DNA from: Saxidomus purpurata
Taxonomy: Eukaryota; Mollusca; Bivalvia; Venerida; Veneridae
Assembly: GCA_022818135.1 (NCBI GenBank)
Contig: JAFMSR010000007.1
Span: 27,120,980-27,184,979 of the forward strand
Length of the DNA stretch: 64,000 bases
Direction: 5' to 3'
Of the stretch, positions 1 through 12,620 are shown one piece after another. Below the pieces are notes generated by a model, which saw only the letters and a program-made list of their open reading frames with translations, had not been told where the DNA came from and did no database searches. Numbering within the stretch: position 1 is the first letter of the stretch; every line of letters starts with the position of its first letter. Both the position numbers and the translations under genes were made by a program.

Positions 1-60
1 ACATAAAAATATACACATAAATAATTAAAGCATTATGACCAGTCAGAGTTTGCAACAAAA

Positions 61-1360
61 AACAAGAGCTGTATGTAAAACAGCATGCTTGATTATTCTC
101 AAAACAAAACTTTTGTCAGTAAATAGTGAAACAAAATTGAGCTGCTGACTCTGTACGTATAAACTAGAAAACTGTAATCATAAAAAAACAATATAAAGCT
201 GTGTATTGTAACTTAGTCATAATTGTTTTGAGATTTAAGATCAGACACTTTGGTATTTCTTGAGACTTGATGCCATTTCTGAATTTCAATATCTGATTTA
301 AAAAAATGGACCATCATCAAAATAATGCTTTCCAGATAATTGTTAATTTTTTTCGATGTGATTTTAAAATGTTTCAATCTAATTTTCGACAAAGAAGAAA
401 AAATATGTCCGGCACCGTTTTTAATAAACTTAATCTTGGCTTAATCTTTACTTTGTCCAATGTTTTGTCACACGTACCAAAACTAGGTCGCATTATTTCT
501 TTACTTGCAACAGACTATAGCTTGCAATCATTTTATGTGTCTGAAATACTTCCCTGGACATTTAAACATTACAATGAATTAATATGCATATACACAAGTA
601 ATACCGTAACATATTATTATCATACATGATTATGTTTATCATTGTTTTAGTAAGGAGCTTTTAACAGCGTTTACATCACAGGGTAAGTTGCGTCAGTTTC
701 ATGCGAAATGTCTTCTATGGTCACTATTCACATCTTCAATAGGGCCAGAAAATGTGTGAAATACATCCATCTGTAATTCCTGAAAAAAAAACAACAACCC
801 ACATTGAATTGACTCCCGACACAATACCTGAAAAAATAAAAGTGGTAAAACTCAGTGAAAAATTATCTGAGCGAAAGATGCAGAGGAATTTGGGAAGTTT
901 CATTAATTCCCGTACAGTAGTTGCTGAGAAATGGAACGGACAAACTTGCCAAAAAATCTTTTAACTCGATGTTTAAGTACCCGAAGGCAACATACCAACA
1001 ATACATGTATAACTAAGCTTGGTATAAATCATTCCTCTGAAGTTTCAATGGTTTCCAGCCAGTGGTTGCTGAGAAATAGTGCAGACAAAATTTGGTGGAA
1101 AAGGGCCGTAACTAAAAAATCATTAAAGTGCAATATGCCGACAACATTCTCAAAAAGGCTTGATATCAATCAATGATCTGAAGTTTCATTGATTTTCAGC
1201 CAGTATTTGCTGAAAAAAAACATTTAAAAATTATATGAGCGAAACATGCAAATGATACATGTATGTGCATAAAGGCTTGGTATTGAACCATCCTGTGAAG
1301 TTTTATTAATTTCTGGCTAATGGTTGCTGAGAAATATGCGGACAAAATTTACTAAAACAA
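61..1360 (+). repeat. Old pearl-like element with degenerate core repeats
   Basis: AACAAGAGCTGTATGTAAAACAGCATGC with TTGATTATTCTC at 61-100 is a diverged version of the left end of the element at 3928. From about 740 a degenerate repeat of 110-150 bp recurs, with the phrase GTTGCTGAGAAAT near 920, 1066 and 1323. No clear right end is visible. Nothing coding is seen; the short ORFs at 306-1176 have no recognisable features. Confidence 0.5.
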
Positions 1361-1362
1361 GA

Positions 1363-2215
1363 GCTGTCCCGCATAAATGACGAATGCCCTCAAAGAGTTG
1401 TCTCACAGTCCGACGTGTGTCCTTGACCGTCAATGTTTGGAACACGGCACCTTGCCTCCATGTGCTGAACATTTGTTCCAATTTATTTTAAAATCTTTCA
1501 ATGTTACTATCTGGACATGAACATGTGTTTATATACAGGCTTCTAAGCTGTCTGACCTCTACGTGCGGCCTTGACCTTCAAGGTAAGGACGCGGGACTTG
1601 CATGTGACATGTCATCTCTATGTGCTCAACAATAATATTGTTCCATATAATTTTAAAATCCTTCCATGCATGACAGACATATCATATGAACAGGATTCCA
1701 TTACCTTTAAACTCCTAAGTGTGACCTTGACCTTAAGGTAGGGTCATGGGTCTTGCACGCGACACATTTTCCTGATGTGCTGAAATCCTCATTGACTAAG
1801 TTACAGTAAGGACACAAATGTAAGCATATACACATGATTACATTACCTTTAAACTCTTAAGTGTGACCCTGACCTTTAAGGTAGATCGTGGATCTTGCAC
1901 GCGACACATTGTCTTGATGTGCTGAACATCTGTGCAAAGTTATTTTAAAACCCTCATTACATGACAAAGTTACCAACCGGACACAAATGTGTGCATATAT
2001 ACAGGATACCATTATCCTTAAACTCCTAAGTGTGACCTTGACCTTTGAGGTAGATGGTGAATCTTGCACGCGACACATTGTCTTGATGTGCTGAACATCG
2101 TTGCCTAGTTATTTTAAAATCCTCATTTCATGACAAATTTACTAACCGGACACAAATGTGTGCACATATATATACAGGATACCATTATCTTTTAACTCTC
2201 TTGCACTCGACACTT
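1363..2215 (+). repeat. Pearl-like left end plus tandem core repeats
   Basis: AACAAGAGCTGTCCCGCATAAATGACG at 1363 begins a family different from its neighbours. Units of about 137-171 bp follow, each with GTGACCTTGACCTT and CTTGCACGCGACACATTGTC (near 1720, 1860 and 2033). The last unit decays near 2200. Confidence 0.65.
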
Positions 2216-2247
2216 CGTCTTTACATTAGATTATCAACACTCTAAGA

Positions 2248-3050
2248 AATAACAAGCAACATCAGTGATTTTATATCCTCCCGCCAAATGAAACAAATAA
2301 CTGAAAAAGAACAACAGTTGCTGGAAAGTGTATTGGTCCGTCTGATTCAGAGATTTTTCTTTTTAATTTTTCCTTTCCACTGCGGCCTCATCGCTGAGGG
2401 GATAATTTTTACTTCAAGTTACAGTCACAAAAAACTAAGTTGTTGAATTTGAATTTAATCCGTATTACTAGTTTCAGAAAGCACTCGTTCTCTTAAGGGC
2501 CCCATTTATGTAAACATCCAGTCTCAAAATTTTCCGTTGTCAAAGAATACAACATTGATTAATAACATTGATTATTCATGCCAAACTAAATCAAATTCTG
2601 ACAAGCCTTTTCAGAAAAAAGAAGCAATTTTTAAAATCTGACCTCTTCATTTGGATCTCAACCGCAACTTTCAAAAAAACAAAACAAAATTTTTAAGTTT
2701 CTATTTAGAATACTTACAAAAAGTGCTACATCCCTTGAGGGCCTCATTTCTAAAAGGGAAGGGTGCGGATATTAGAAAGAGTGATTCTTAAATTATTTTA
2801 GCCAATTACAATTAAATTTTGATAACGGGTTGCAGAGAAATATAATTTTAATATTTTCATATTGAATATAGCAGAAAAATACAATTAAAGGGCAATAACT
2901 CTGACTAAGCCAATCTTAAAGAAAGTGTGCGTATGCCGCGGCATTATGCTATTATATACTTATCTTAAGTTTCACATTATTATCCATTAGCTCCCTATTT
3001 ATGGCAATGGACGGAAAGACGGACGGACGTACTTATCAGACGGACTTTGT
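2248..3050 (+). repeat. Dispersed repeat, related to 33478-34060
   Basis: This block and 33478-34060 share, in order, AACAAGCAA, CTGGAAAGTGTAT, GGCCTCATC, TAGAATA, AAAGAGTGAT and AATTAAAGGGCAATA. Both end near a stretch with CGGAC-type simple sequence. It probably belongs with the left end at 1363 as one long element. Confidence 0.6.
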
Positions 3051-3086
3051 GAGGTTATCCCTTTGATCTTTCTTTGATCTTTTTCA

Positions 3087-3202
3087 ACCCCACAATACAA
3101 GTACTTAACCCCATAATGCCATTTTTAACCCCATAATGACGGAATGAACTCAAAGAACCCCACAATGCTAAGTTGTACTCAAACCCTAACCCCGTAATGT
3201 CT
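3087..3202. repeat. Short repeat AACCCCAYAATG
   Basis: The phrase AACCCCACAATA/G or AACCCCATAATG recurs six times in about 115 bp, at irregular spacing. It is a small degenerate minisatellite. The following 280 bp contain two more GGAC-type runs and nothing coding. Confidence 0.6.
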
Positions 3203-3529
3203 ACTGGGCATGTACGGAAAGACGGACTGACAGACAAGACATCCCATACATTTCTATCCCAATATGTTATTTTTCATTGTATTTTTTGGAATAGTGCTAC
3301 CACTTAGCTCTAAAGCAAAGAAGAATAAATGACCACTGTACAGACCCTAACCCTAAACCTTTGGTGGATTCAATGACCATGGAATGAAGGAATGGTTCGG
3401 ACTAACTGGTAGACATACGGACAGGGGCTGACTGACGGACAATGCCAAAACAATATCCATCCACCTTTGGCGGGGGATAAAACGTATTTTACACGCACAT
3501 CAGAGGATTCCATGTGAATAATAAACCTT

Positions 3530-3705
3530 AATTTATCCCTTACCCTGGTGATGGCAAGTGATTTTGCCTCTGCGACCAGTGCAGATCATGATCAGCTATA
3601 TCTCTGTGTCCGAGTGTGTTGTCAATGTATATCCTGTAAGCTACTAATGGTACGGTCCAAACTGAAAAATTAACCATTTCATAAATTTAGCATGGAGGAA
3701 CTTAC
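3530..3705 (-). repeat. Copy of a dispersed bivalve repeat (GATCATGATCTGCACTGGTCG)
   Basis: It contains GCGACCAGTGCAGATCATGATC followed by CTAATGGTACGGTCCAAACTG. The same motif recurs many times at 15.9-19.5 kb and at 32.2 kb. On the minus strand the motif runs into CAGG followed by GTAAGG, which looks like a splice donor. Confidence 0.55.
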
Positions 3706-3927
3706 TGATAGTATGTAGAGTGAATATATAGAACTTTACAATGAACGCCCGGACCTTGAGACTTACTATATACATGTACATGATTATAAGTTGCCTGCGG
3801 CTGGACATCGGGTCTGTGAAATTATCGTTACAATCTTATTTATACCAAATTCGGTAAATGTGTTTGAGTCTTCCGAGAACAAAATACAAATGTGTATTCA
3901 TGGTGTCGAATTTTTAGTTCAAATAAA

Positions 3928-4883
3928 AACAAGAGCTGTCTCATGACAGCACGCTCGACTATTCGAAAGCTTGTTAGTAAAATGTTGTTGTTTTTTTGTC
4001 TAAGAACAGGTGTATTGTGTAATTGTCTATAAGAATTAAGGTCAAAGATATGAAACTTGTTCAAAGACCTTTGTAAATGTAGATTGTAGATTACGTGCAA
4101 AGCCTTACTTTGGATTCTGTAAGCCAACTGGGGGGAGGAGGTGGGGGATACTTTCAAAGGAATACATGACCTTGTATATTTGATCATGCATAACTTTGTA
4201 ACGTTTCAAAATTGATATGTATAAAATTAAAAAAGCATGACCGGTGCATGCTGCATAATTAGTCTATGACATTTCAAAAGTAAGCCATTCTAATAATAGT
4301 TTAGTAAAAACTGTGACAAAATTCTAAGTAAAAAAGGGGCATAGATAGTCAAAAATAAAAAAAATTGGTGAAGATGTTGATAGTAAACATACATTTTAAG
4401 TTTCAAGTCAATATGTTTGATAGTATTCGAGATATTTGACTTTATAAAAATCTTTAACTAAAGATTATAAGTTAAAAAGGGGCATAAATCTAACAAAAAT
4501 CAAAACAGAGTTATGGGGATTGTTTCCTCAGGTGAAGATGTTGATGGTGGACACATAATTTGAGTTTCAAGTCAATACCTTTGAAAGTATTCAAGATATT
4601 TGACTTTATAAAATCGTTTACCAAAAATTCTAAGTTAAAAAAGGGGCATACATGTAAATCTGTCAAAAATCAAAACATAGTTACGGGGATTGTTTCCTCT
4701 GGTGTAAATGTTGATGGTAAACATATGTTTTGAGTTTCAAGTCAATACCTTTGAAGGTATTCAAGATATTTGACTTCATATAAAACTTTAACCAACGCAG
4801 ACCTCGACGTTGACGCCGACGCCGACGCCGACGCCGGGGCGAGTGCAATAGCCTCCTTATTCTTCGAATAGTCGAGCTAAAAA
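3928..4883 (+). mobile_element. Pearl-like element, CTCGACTATTCG family
   Basis: The left end is AACAAGAGCTGTCTCATGACAG, which contains a hairpin, followed by GCTCGACTATTCGAA. The right end is TTCGAATAGTCGAGCTAAAA, giving a perfect 15-bp subterminal inverted repeat. Tandem core units begin AAAAAGGGGCATA near 4333, 4479 and 4637. A GACGCC hexamer repeat (about 4808-4837) precedes the right end. Confidence 0.8.
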
Positions 4884-4889
4884 TGGAAA

Positions 4890-5639
4890 CAGTGTCAGTT
4901 ATCAAACATGATGAGATGGAAGATATCACTTTCCTTTAAACAGGTTGATGTTATTTTCAAAATAAATCTAAGACATAAAAGGTATTACTTTATATCAGTA
5001 TTAAGTAATAAAACAGGTACGCAGCAGAACGAGAAACACGTGCATCTCTAATGACGTAAGAACGGAGGGACCAAAGGAACAAACAATGATAAAACAGACA
5101 CAACTGATAGCAAGAGACAGACAGAAAATTTCTGTATAATTTTAAGGCTAATAATTGGCTGTATAATTTTGGAACGTATAATATGCTATAGGTGATATTG
5201 CTTTATTTAATTAATGTTTTTTGCATTAAAATTATAGTATTTTTAATTTTAGTTTTAAAACGTTTTTGTGTACGTATTTTTTGAAATATTAGTGCAGCAA
5301 AATATTATTGGATATAGTTACTTAAACTGTTCTTCTCGAATAAAGACTGCTGTCAACATAATGTACATCTGAGGAAAAGTAAACCGCAAAAAAATAGTGA
5401 AATTATCATTAAAAACTAAACAAGTGCGCTGGAAAGTAAACACTTTGAAAATAGAAAAAGAATTTTATTTTGTTCAGTGGCATACCTGGACCTATTTGAC
5501 ATCATTTTGGGCTTGGGTTATGTAGGGGCAAAAGTGGCAAGAGAATATACATAAAAAGTCTCGAGCAACACAATACTGGATATCAGGCACCGACATCAAG
5601 CTATTTCACTGAGTCTTACCCTGCCTCTAAAAAGGAATA
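4890..5639. other. No recognised feature
   Basis: This is AT-rich DNA without an open frame of note, terminal repeats or tandem structure that could be seen. Confidence 0.5.
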
Positions 5640-6216
5640 CGAGGGAAGGTGCAAACGGCTGATCTCTTGACCTTGAGCCCCAAACACAATCCCAATAAAA
5701 GTCTTTATTCATACATGTATGTATTACACACTTAATCATTTAGTTACATAAATTCAATTGTAACTAAATATATTGAATATATTACTATTTTCTATTTTTA
5801 GTTACAGTGACCTTGACCCCAGGAGCCCTATTAAAGATCTTCTTAGATACTTACTAGAAACAAAATTTGGTTATACTGTATATGTCAACTAAAGATATAT
5901 TTAATATATTACGGTTTTCCTATTTGTAGTAACAGTGACCTTGAACCCAAGTGCCCAAAAACACAATACAATCAAAGATATTCATAAATACTTCCTATAC
6001 ACTATGTTTGGTTGCAATATGTTCACTGTTACAAAAAGATTTTGTGTGTGAAACTTTCTACGTTAAGAAAGGGCAAAAATCCAGTCAAAATACATGACAG
6101 GGTTATGTAACTAGTAAAACTCTTCTTTCATTCTATTGTTCATTTGATAGTGAATAGGTATTCCAAGTTTCAAAGTGATAGCTTTGATAGTTTGCATGTA
6201 AGTGACGTAACACTTA
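5640..6216 (+). repeat. Partial pearl-like element, CTCGTCTGATTTT family
   Basis: It has the same internal modules as the neighbouring element at 6217-7474. These include CAGTGACCTTGACCCC (5806), AACAGTGACCTTGAACCC (5930) and CAAAGTGATAGCTTTGATAG (6171). It lacks a recognisable left or right end. It may be a truncated copy or the product of an internal duplication. Confidence 0.6.
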
Positions 6217-7474
6217 AACAAGAGCACCGCCTACGGGTGCCTGACGCTCGTCTGATTTTATCCCTTTACGGTTTATTTATTACCATTTTTTTTAAGTAAC
6301 AGTGTCCTTGACCTTGACCCCGAAACACAATCCCACAAAAGGTTTTCATAATAATTACTAGATATAAGTTTGGTCACAATTATTCAACTGCAACTAAAGA
6401 TATTCTGTTTTTCACATTTTTCTATTTTTAGAAAAAAGTCCTGAGCTTTGACTCCATGAGCCCCAAACACAATCCCAATAAAAGTCTTCATTTATATATA
6501 TTACACACTTAATAATTTAGTTACATTATGTCAATTGTAACTAAAGAAATTGAACATATTATTGTTTTTCTATTTTTAGTTACAGTGACCTTGACAATGA
6601 CCCCCAGGAGCCCCAAAACACAACCCTATTAAAGATCTTCTTAAATACTTACTACAAACAAAAGTTGGTTACATTATGTCAACTGTAACTAAAGATATAT
6701 ATTGAATATATTACGGTTGTCCTATTTTTAGTAACAGTGACCTTGACCCCAGCAGCCCCAAAACACAATCCAATTTAAAAAATATTCATAAATACTTCCT
6801 ATACACTAAGTTTGGTTGCATTATGTTCACTATTACAAAAATATTGTGTGTGTGAAACTTTCTAAGTTAAGAAGGGGCAATAACCCAGTCAAAATACATG
6901 ACAGGGTTATGTAACTTGTAAAACTCTTCCTTCATTCTATTGTTCATTTGATAGGGAACAGGTATTCCAAGTTTCAAAGTGATAGCTTTGATAGTTTGCA
7001 TGTAACTGACCTAAACGCAAAACTTAAAAAATCAGACTAGCTAAAAACTACTAAGTCCAAAAATATTAAAATATCCCCCCGCCCCCCCACACACACACAC
7101 AAATGTATAACTCAAAACCCCGTTTGATATGTTGAAGTACATTATCCATTTATTGTTTGTGAAAAATTTGAAATCAATCTAACAAAAAATGAAGAAGCTA
7201 TGTCCAATTCTCAAAATCAACCAAAATCAATCAAAATTCATGTTTTTTACCCAAAAAAACAGGTCAGACTCAGCATCTTTAGCATACAGTGTGAAGAAGG
7301 GTTTTAGATGAACAAGCTTTCCAAGTTTCAAAGTGATAGCTTTGATAGTTTCCATGTAAGTGACCTAAACGCAAAACTTAACCAACGCCGACGACAACGA
7401 CGAAGACGACGACGACGACAAGCAAGTGACGACAATAGCTCATCATTTTTTTCAAAAATCAGACGAGCTAAAAA
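6217..7474 (+). mobile_element. Pearl-like element, CTCGTCTGATTTT family
   Basis: The left end is AACAAGAGCACCGCCTACGGGTGC (a hairpin; the first 20 bases are AACAAGAGCACCGCCTACGG) plus CTCGTCTGATTTT. The right end is AAAAATCAGACGAGCTAAAA, a 13-bp subterminal inverted repeat. Internal segments repeat the line CAGTGACCTTGACC and the line CAAAGTGATAGCTTTGATAG (6975 and 7327). A GAC-rich repeat (7383-7430) precedes the right end. Confidence 0.78.
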
Positions 7475-7479
7475 GTCAG

Positions 7480-7905
7480 ACTAGCTACATTCGCCCAGTA
7501 GAGCTAAAAACCTTAGTAGAGCAAAAAGCGGCATAATTTTGTCAAATGTGATCTTGACCCAAAGACTTTAGCTGCATCACAACTCTGTTGTCATAAGCAA
7601 AACAATTTCAAAGTTTGATGAAGAAATAATGAGAAATGGCAAAGTAATAGCTAAGGTTAAGTTTTTGTGACAAAATCTAAGTATGAAAACGGGCATAACA
7701 ATGCAAATATGGTTGACAGATTTATGCGACTTGTTGCAGTTGTCTGTATTGCCATTACAAACACGTTCGTATGCCAAGTTTTGAATAAATATGTTTGATT
7801 GTATAGAAGATATTAAGATTTATCAAAAACTTTAACCAACGCTGACGCCGGCACCGACAGCAGAGCGAGTGCAACAGCCTCCTCATTCTTGGAAAAGTCG
7901 AGGTA
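7480..7905 (+). repeat. Right part of a pearl-like element, CTCGACTATTCG family
   Basis: The right end GAGCGAGTGCAACAGCCTCC with TTGGAAAAGTCGAGGTAAAA (7864-7905) matches the end of the copy at 4883. It is preceded by one or two core units (AAAACGGGCATAAC at 7686) and a short CGACGCCGGC-type run. The left end is missing. Confidence 0.6.
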
Positions 7906-8900
7906 AAATCAATTCGTTTTGCGATCGGAAATATGATGAAATATACATGGTTCAAAATTAAGAAGAAAATTTGAGAAATTAATTTTATGCACGTTTTACC
8001 AGAACATGAACGTTCGGTCCTTATTTCGGATCCGCCAGTTGAAACATATTACATTAAAAAGATGGTCACGGATTCACTGTAAAATATGCATTTTTCAAGA
8101 TACATGTATGTATATTATTATACAAGTATTTATTACATTCGCTCTTTGAAATGTCAGTTTATTTAAGGTATTCATTCAACAAAGTTGTGTCTGTCTATCT
8201 GTCTGAAACACCTGTAACTAATACAGTATAGGTCTTTTGTCTTCCTCACTTATTTCTTAAAGCTAAAGTAGTCAAAACGTGTTTTCTATATGGTTTGTCT
8301 TCATGTGTAGTGTTCAGTGTTTATGATTTAATTTATGTATTTACCTGTGTTTGATTGTATCTAACAAGTATTAAAGCTTCCATTTCGCATACAGTTGTAC
8401 GGTGAAAACAAAATGCATTTCCTCATGCGTTTATTATATATTATCTATTTATTAAAAACAGTATTTTCGTGAATGATTTATAATCCTCATACATTGTATT
8501 TTCGTTTGCAAAACTATTTAGCAACCATGTTTAATCAACAATGGTCACAATGCCATCATTTCACATTTTCAAATTTCTTTTTAAGTTACAAAGTATCAAG
8601 TCGCTACTTCAATCACTTAACTTCTCTCATCATCTGAATCATACATGTACTTGTGACGCTGAACTTGTTATTAAATTATGTTTAAGAGTGTACTTCTTAA
8701 CTGTTTTGGTCAAAATCATAAATATCATTACGAACATTTTGGTGTATTATCTTCAGTAAATGTGTGTTTTTCTTTCATTTCACTTATTTCTACGTTATTT
8801 CATTTCTTTATAATCTTACTTATAATATATTTACATGACACGTGCGTCGGATCTGCTGACGTCCTTTTATTTGATAAACAATATGTATCCCGTGAAAATA
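7906..8900. other. No recognised feature
   Basis: This is AT-rich spacer between two pearl-like elements. The short open frames (8541-8938) are hydrophobic because of T-rich sequence and show no start context or domain. Confidence 0.5.
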
Positions 8901-9996
8901 AACAAGAGGCCCAAAAGCAGTATCGCTCTACTAGATAAAGAAAATACAATATTTGGTCTTAAAAAAAAATGTTGGCCATAAAAAAAGAGAAAAATACATG
9001 TGGCCTGAAAAACATTTTTGGCCTTAAAAGAACAACAATTTTTGGCCCAGCAAAAATTCATATGGCCGAAAAAGTTTTCGGTGACCTTGACCTTTGACCT
9101 ACTGACCTCAAAATCAATAGGGGTCACTTGCTGTTCATGACCAACCTCCACATCAAGTTTAAAGATGCTATGCCAATCCGTTCTCGAGTTATCGTCAAGA
9201 AACCGTTTTACTATCCAAAGTCACTGTGACCTTTGATCTACTGACCTCAAAATAAATAGGAGTCATCTGCTGGTCATGACCAACTGCCACATCAAGTTTC
9301 AAGATGCTAGACCCAAGCGTTCTCAAGTTATTGTCCCGAAATCATTCTAGAATTCCAGATCACTGTGACCTTGACCTTTGACCTACTGACCTAAAAGTCA
9401 GTCATCTGCTGGCCATGACCAATCTCAACATCAAATTTCAAGATGCTAGTCCCAAGCGTTCTTGAGTTATCGTCCGGAAACCATTTGACTATTCCGCGTA
9501 ACTGTGACATTGACCATTAAACCACTGACCCCAACAACAATATGGATCATCTACATGTTGCAGGAAACCTTCAGAGCAAGTTTGATGAAAGTTGAATGAA
9601 AACCGTGACCTGCAGAGTTTTATCAGGGAAAATATAACGGAGGTTACTGTGACCTTGACCTTTGACACACCGACAACGAACACAATAGAGATCATCTACT
9701 AGTTGCAGGGAACCTTCTGGGCAAGTGTGATGAAAGTTGAATGAAAATTGTGATTTGTAGAGTGTTATCAAGGTATTGCTATCGGAGGTCACGGTGACCT
9801 TGACCTTTGACTCACTGACCCCAATAACAATAGGGAACATCTACAAGTTGCAGGGATCCTTATCAGCAAGTTTCATTAAAGTGAAATGAGTAATTCGACC
9901 TGTAAAGCGTTATCAGGGAAACGATTACGGACAGACGAACAGATGGACAAACCACAATGGCATAAGCTCCGCTGGACTTCGTTCAGTAGAGCTAAC
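8901..9996 (+). mobile_element. Pearl-like element with nuclear-receptor-type core repeats
   Basis: It starts AACAAGAGGCCC with TATCGCTCTACT and ends AGTAGAGCTAA, giving an 8-bp subterminal inverted repeat. The interior has six tandem units of about 143 bp starting near 9082, 9227, 9365, 9504, 9650 and 9795. Each opens with a version of TGACCTTGACCTTTGAC. A diluted ACGGACAGACGAACAGATGG run stands where the simple repeat is expected. The short ORFs inside are non-coding. Confidence 0.75.
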
Positions 9997-10729
9997 AACA
10001 CATCGGCGGTTGACACATGTCGGATCAAATCACGTGTCTATTGTGTGTATGTTTATTTTGCATCTTTTATTATACAACATCGGTGTCCTGAGGAACTACA
10101 AAATGCAGTTTAAGTAACTTTTTTATATGAATAAATGTATTGTATTTGTAAACCCCAAATTACTTACGCATTTGCCTTTTTGAAAGTTCTTTAATTCTGT
10201 TTGTATTTTAAAGACAGTAGAAGTAACGACATTCCAGAATATAATGCAGGAACAGTAGTGGAAAGATATCTTACCGGCACAATGGACCGTTATTTGAACA
10301 TTTTACATTTCTAACGTTGCTTTTGAATCAAAAGCACGTGATATCTATACAAATGTAAAGAGCAGCACTTCTTAATGATCTTGCAAAAAAAAATGTTTTC
10401 TGCCAAGGCTTTTAAGTGAAGAAGCGACAACAATATGAGTCAGGAATATGTCAACACTGTTATATATTAGATAGATCACATTTCTATAAAAAGTCTATCT
10501 GTAAATTCATTTTTCTATTTATCTGTATTTAAAGTGCTCCTCGGACTTTAAAGCTTACATCTACACTCTTTTATCCTATATAATATCATTTCATATGTGA
10601 TCCTGATCCGGATCCACGGGATCTGCTGGATCGGCCGGAATACTACTCATTCTTCCAAACTGTTTCACAAAAGCTCAAATGCAGTATTTTATGCGCAGCT
10701 GAACGTCAACAGGAAACACTTTTATATAT
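9997..10729. other. No recognised feature
   Basis: This is AT-rich spacer. A GATCCGGATC palindrome at 10605-10614 is the only local structure noted. Confidence 0.5.
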
Positions 10730-12136
10730 AAGAGGGCCAAGATGGCCTTATATCGCTCACCTGGCTACCGTTAATAAAGGTCATCAATAGCAGAAAGGGT
10801 CCATTTTGACCTTGGGGTTCTGATTTAAACAATCATCGTAGAGATCTACACAATGCTTTATTCCAAATAGTTAAGCTCTGGGCCGTGTGGTATTAGACAA
10901 GAAGCATTTTGAAGCTTTCCCTTCATAAGCCTATGTTAAATCAAATGACCCCCCGGGCTGGGTCAGTTTTGACCAGGGTGTCATGACTTGAAAAATGATA
11001 GTATATTATACATGCCAAATATCTATGCCAAATATCTAAGCTCAAGGTCTTGTGATTTCAGAGATGAAGATTTTAAAATATGTTTCCTATATAGGCCCCT
11101 ATTAAGCCTATGCTAAATCAAGTGACTCCCGGGCGAGGTCAATTTTGATCCGAGGGTCATAATTTGTACAATCTTGGTAGAGGTCTACAAGGCAATGCTT
11201 CATGCTTAATATCTAAGCTCTAGGCCTTGTAATTTCAGAGAAGAATTTTTTTCAAATGTTTTTCCTATATATGCATATGTAAAATCAAGTAACCTCGGGC
11301 CGTCTAAATTTTGACCCGGGGTCATAATTTGAACAATCTTGGAAGAAGTCTAAGTTCTACACAATGCTACATGTTAAATATCTAAGCTCTAGGCCTTGTG
11401 GTTTCAGAGAAGAATTTTTTTTAATTTTTTCTATTATTTGTTGCCATTGCAACCAGAGTTCCACATGGAACAGAATTCTTTGAACAAATTTGGAACAGCT
11501 TCTGCAGAGAACATCCCTTCCAAGTTTCATCAATACTGATTAGAATTAGTGAAGCAATTAAGGTTCTAGAGTGTATCACGGTTGAATATTGCAACTTTTG
11601 TGAAATCAAGGGCCATAACTCTAGAGAAACTAACCCGACCAAGTCCATAATTGAACTCACTCCAGATCTTATGGTCGTTTACATTTTCTGTAAAAATGAT
11701 AAGGATTAAAGAAGAAATGAAGGTGCTAGAGTGTAAACATTGTTAAATATTGCATTTTTTCTATTAAAGCAATGGGCATACGTCTGGAAGAACTAGTCCG
11801 ATCAAGACCATGATCAAACTCATACGAGATCTTATGGTCATACATATGCTCTGTAATTATGGTTTGAATTAGTGAAGTAATACAGGCCCTAGAGTGAAAC
11901 CAAAGTTTAATAAATATTGCATTTTTGTTTAATCAGGGGCAATAATTCAGGTGCTGATCCAATCAAGTCCATAATAGAACTCATCCGAGGTATTGTGGCC
12001 ATTAACATTGTCTCCAAGTTTCATTATGATTGTTCCTAAAAAGTAGATGCTAGAGTGTAAATAAACCAATTGTGAACGGACGGACGGACGCCGGACATTC
12101 ATCCAATCTAAAAGCTCACCGTGGTCAGGTGAGATA
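10730..12136 (+). mobile_element. Pearl-like element, GGCCAAGATGGCC family
   Basis: It starts AAGAGGGCCAAGATGGCC with TATCGCTCACCTGG. It ends with a CGGACGGACGG simple repeat and AGCTCACCGTGGTCAGGTGAG. The core units share ATCTAAGCTCTAGGCCTTGT with the copy at 48.6 kb. The second half (11,430-12,060) contains a further, weaker repeat of about 150 bp around TCAAGTCCATAAT. It is more diverged than the copy at 48.6 kb. Confidence 0.75.
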
Positions 12137-12388
12137 CAAATCTAAACAATTCTTTTTGGGCCTCTTTAGGTTAAACTTACTTATCTTACATTGATTGTGG
12201 AACAATTTCTTGCAACTTAAACATGCATTTACTATACGCAATAACTGCTTCCTGGAGTTCTGACCAGCACTCAAGAAAATCGGATAGAAGTCATTTTCGA
12301 GGTTTCAGTCACTGTCGATGCCGGGATTCCAACCTTCACCACCTAGGTTAAGAATCAACCAATACACCACTGCCCTCCTATCCCCTAC

Positions 12389-12620
12389 GGGCCTCGGTAG
12401 CTCAGCGGTCAGAGCATTCTCCTTCAAACCGTACGGTCCCGGGTTCGAATCCTAGTCTGAGCTTCGGCAAAGACAATGGTGTCATTCGTGGAAGTCCAAC
12501 CAGCTGTAAATTTGGAGCAGCAGTCGAAAACTACAGAAAAATGTTTTCGAGAGCCACTGAATAAGTTATGACTGCTTTCTGCGTTAATTAATTTGTATAC
12601 ACCGAAAAACCTCTCCACTC
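12389..12620 (+). mobile_element. tRNA-derived SINE
   Basis: The head resembles a tRNA: TAGCTCAGCGGTCAGAGCA (A box) and CGGGTTCGAATCC (B box, 12440-12452). The acceptor ends (GGGCCTC and TCTGAGC) do not pair, so it is not a working tRNA gene. An unrelated body of about 150 bp follows. The 3' boundary is uncertain. Confidence 0.65.

Noticed and set aside
12389..12462. A tRNA gene on the plus strand
   Set aside because: A and B boxes are present but the acceptor stem does not pair; it is better explained as a SINE head.
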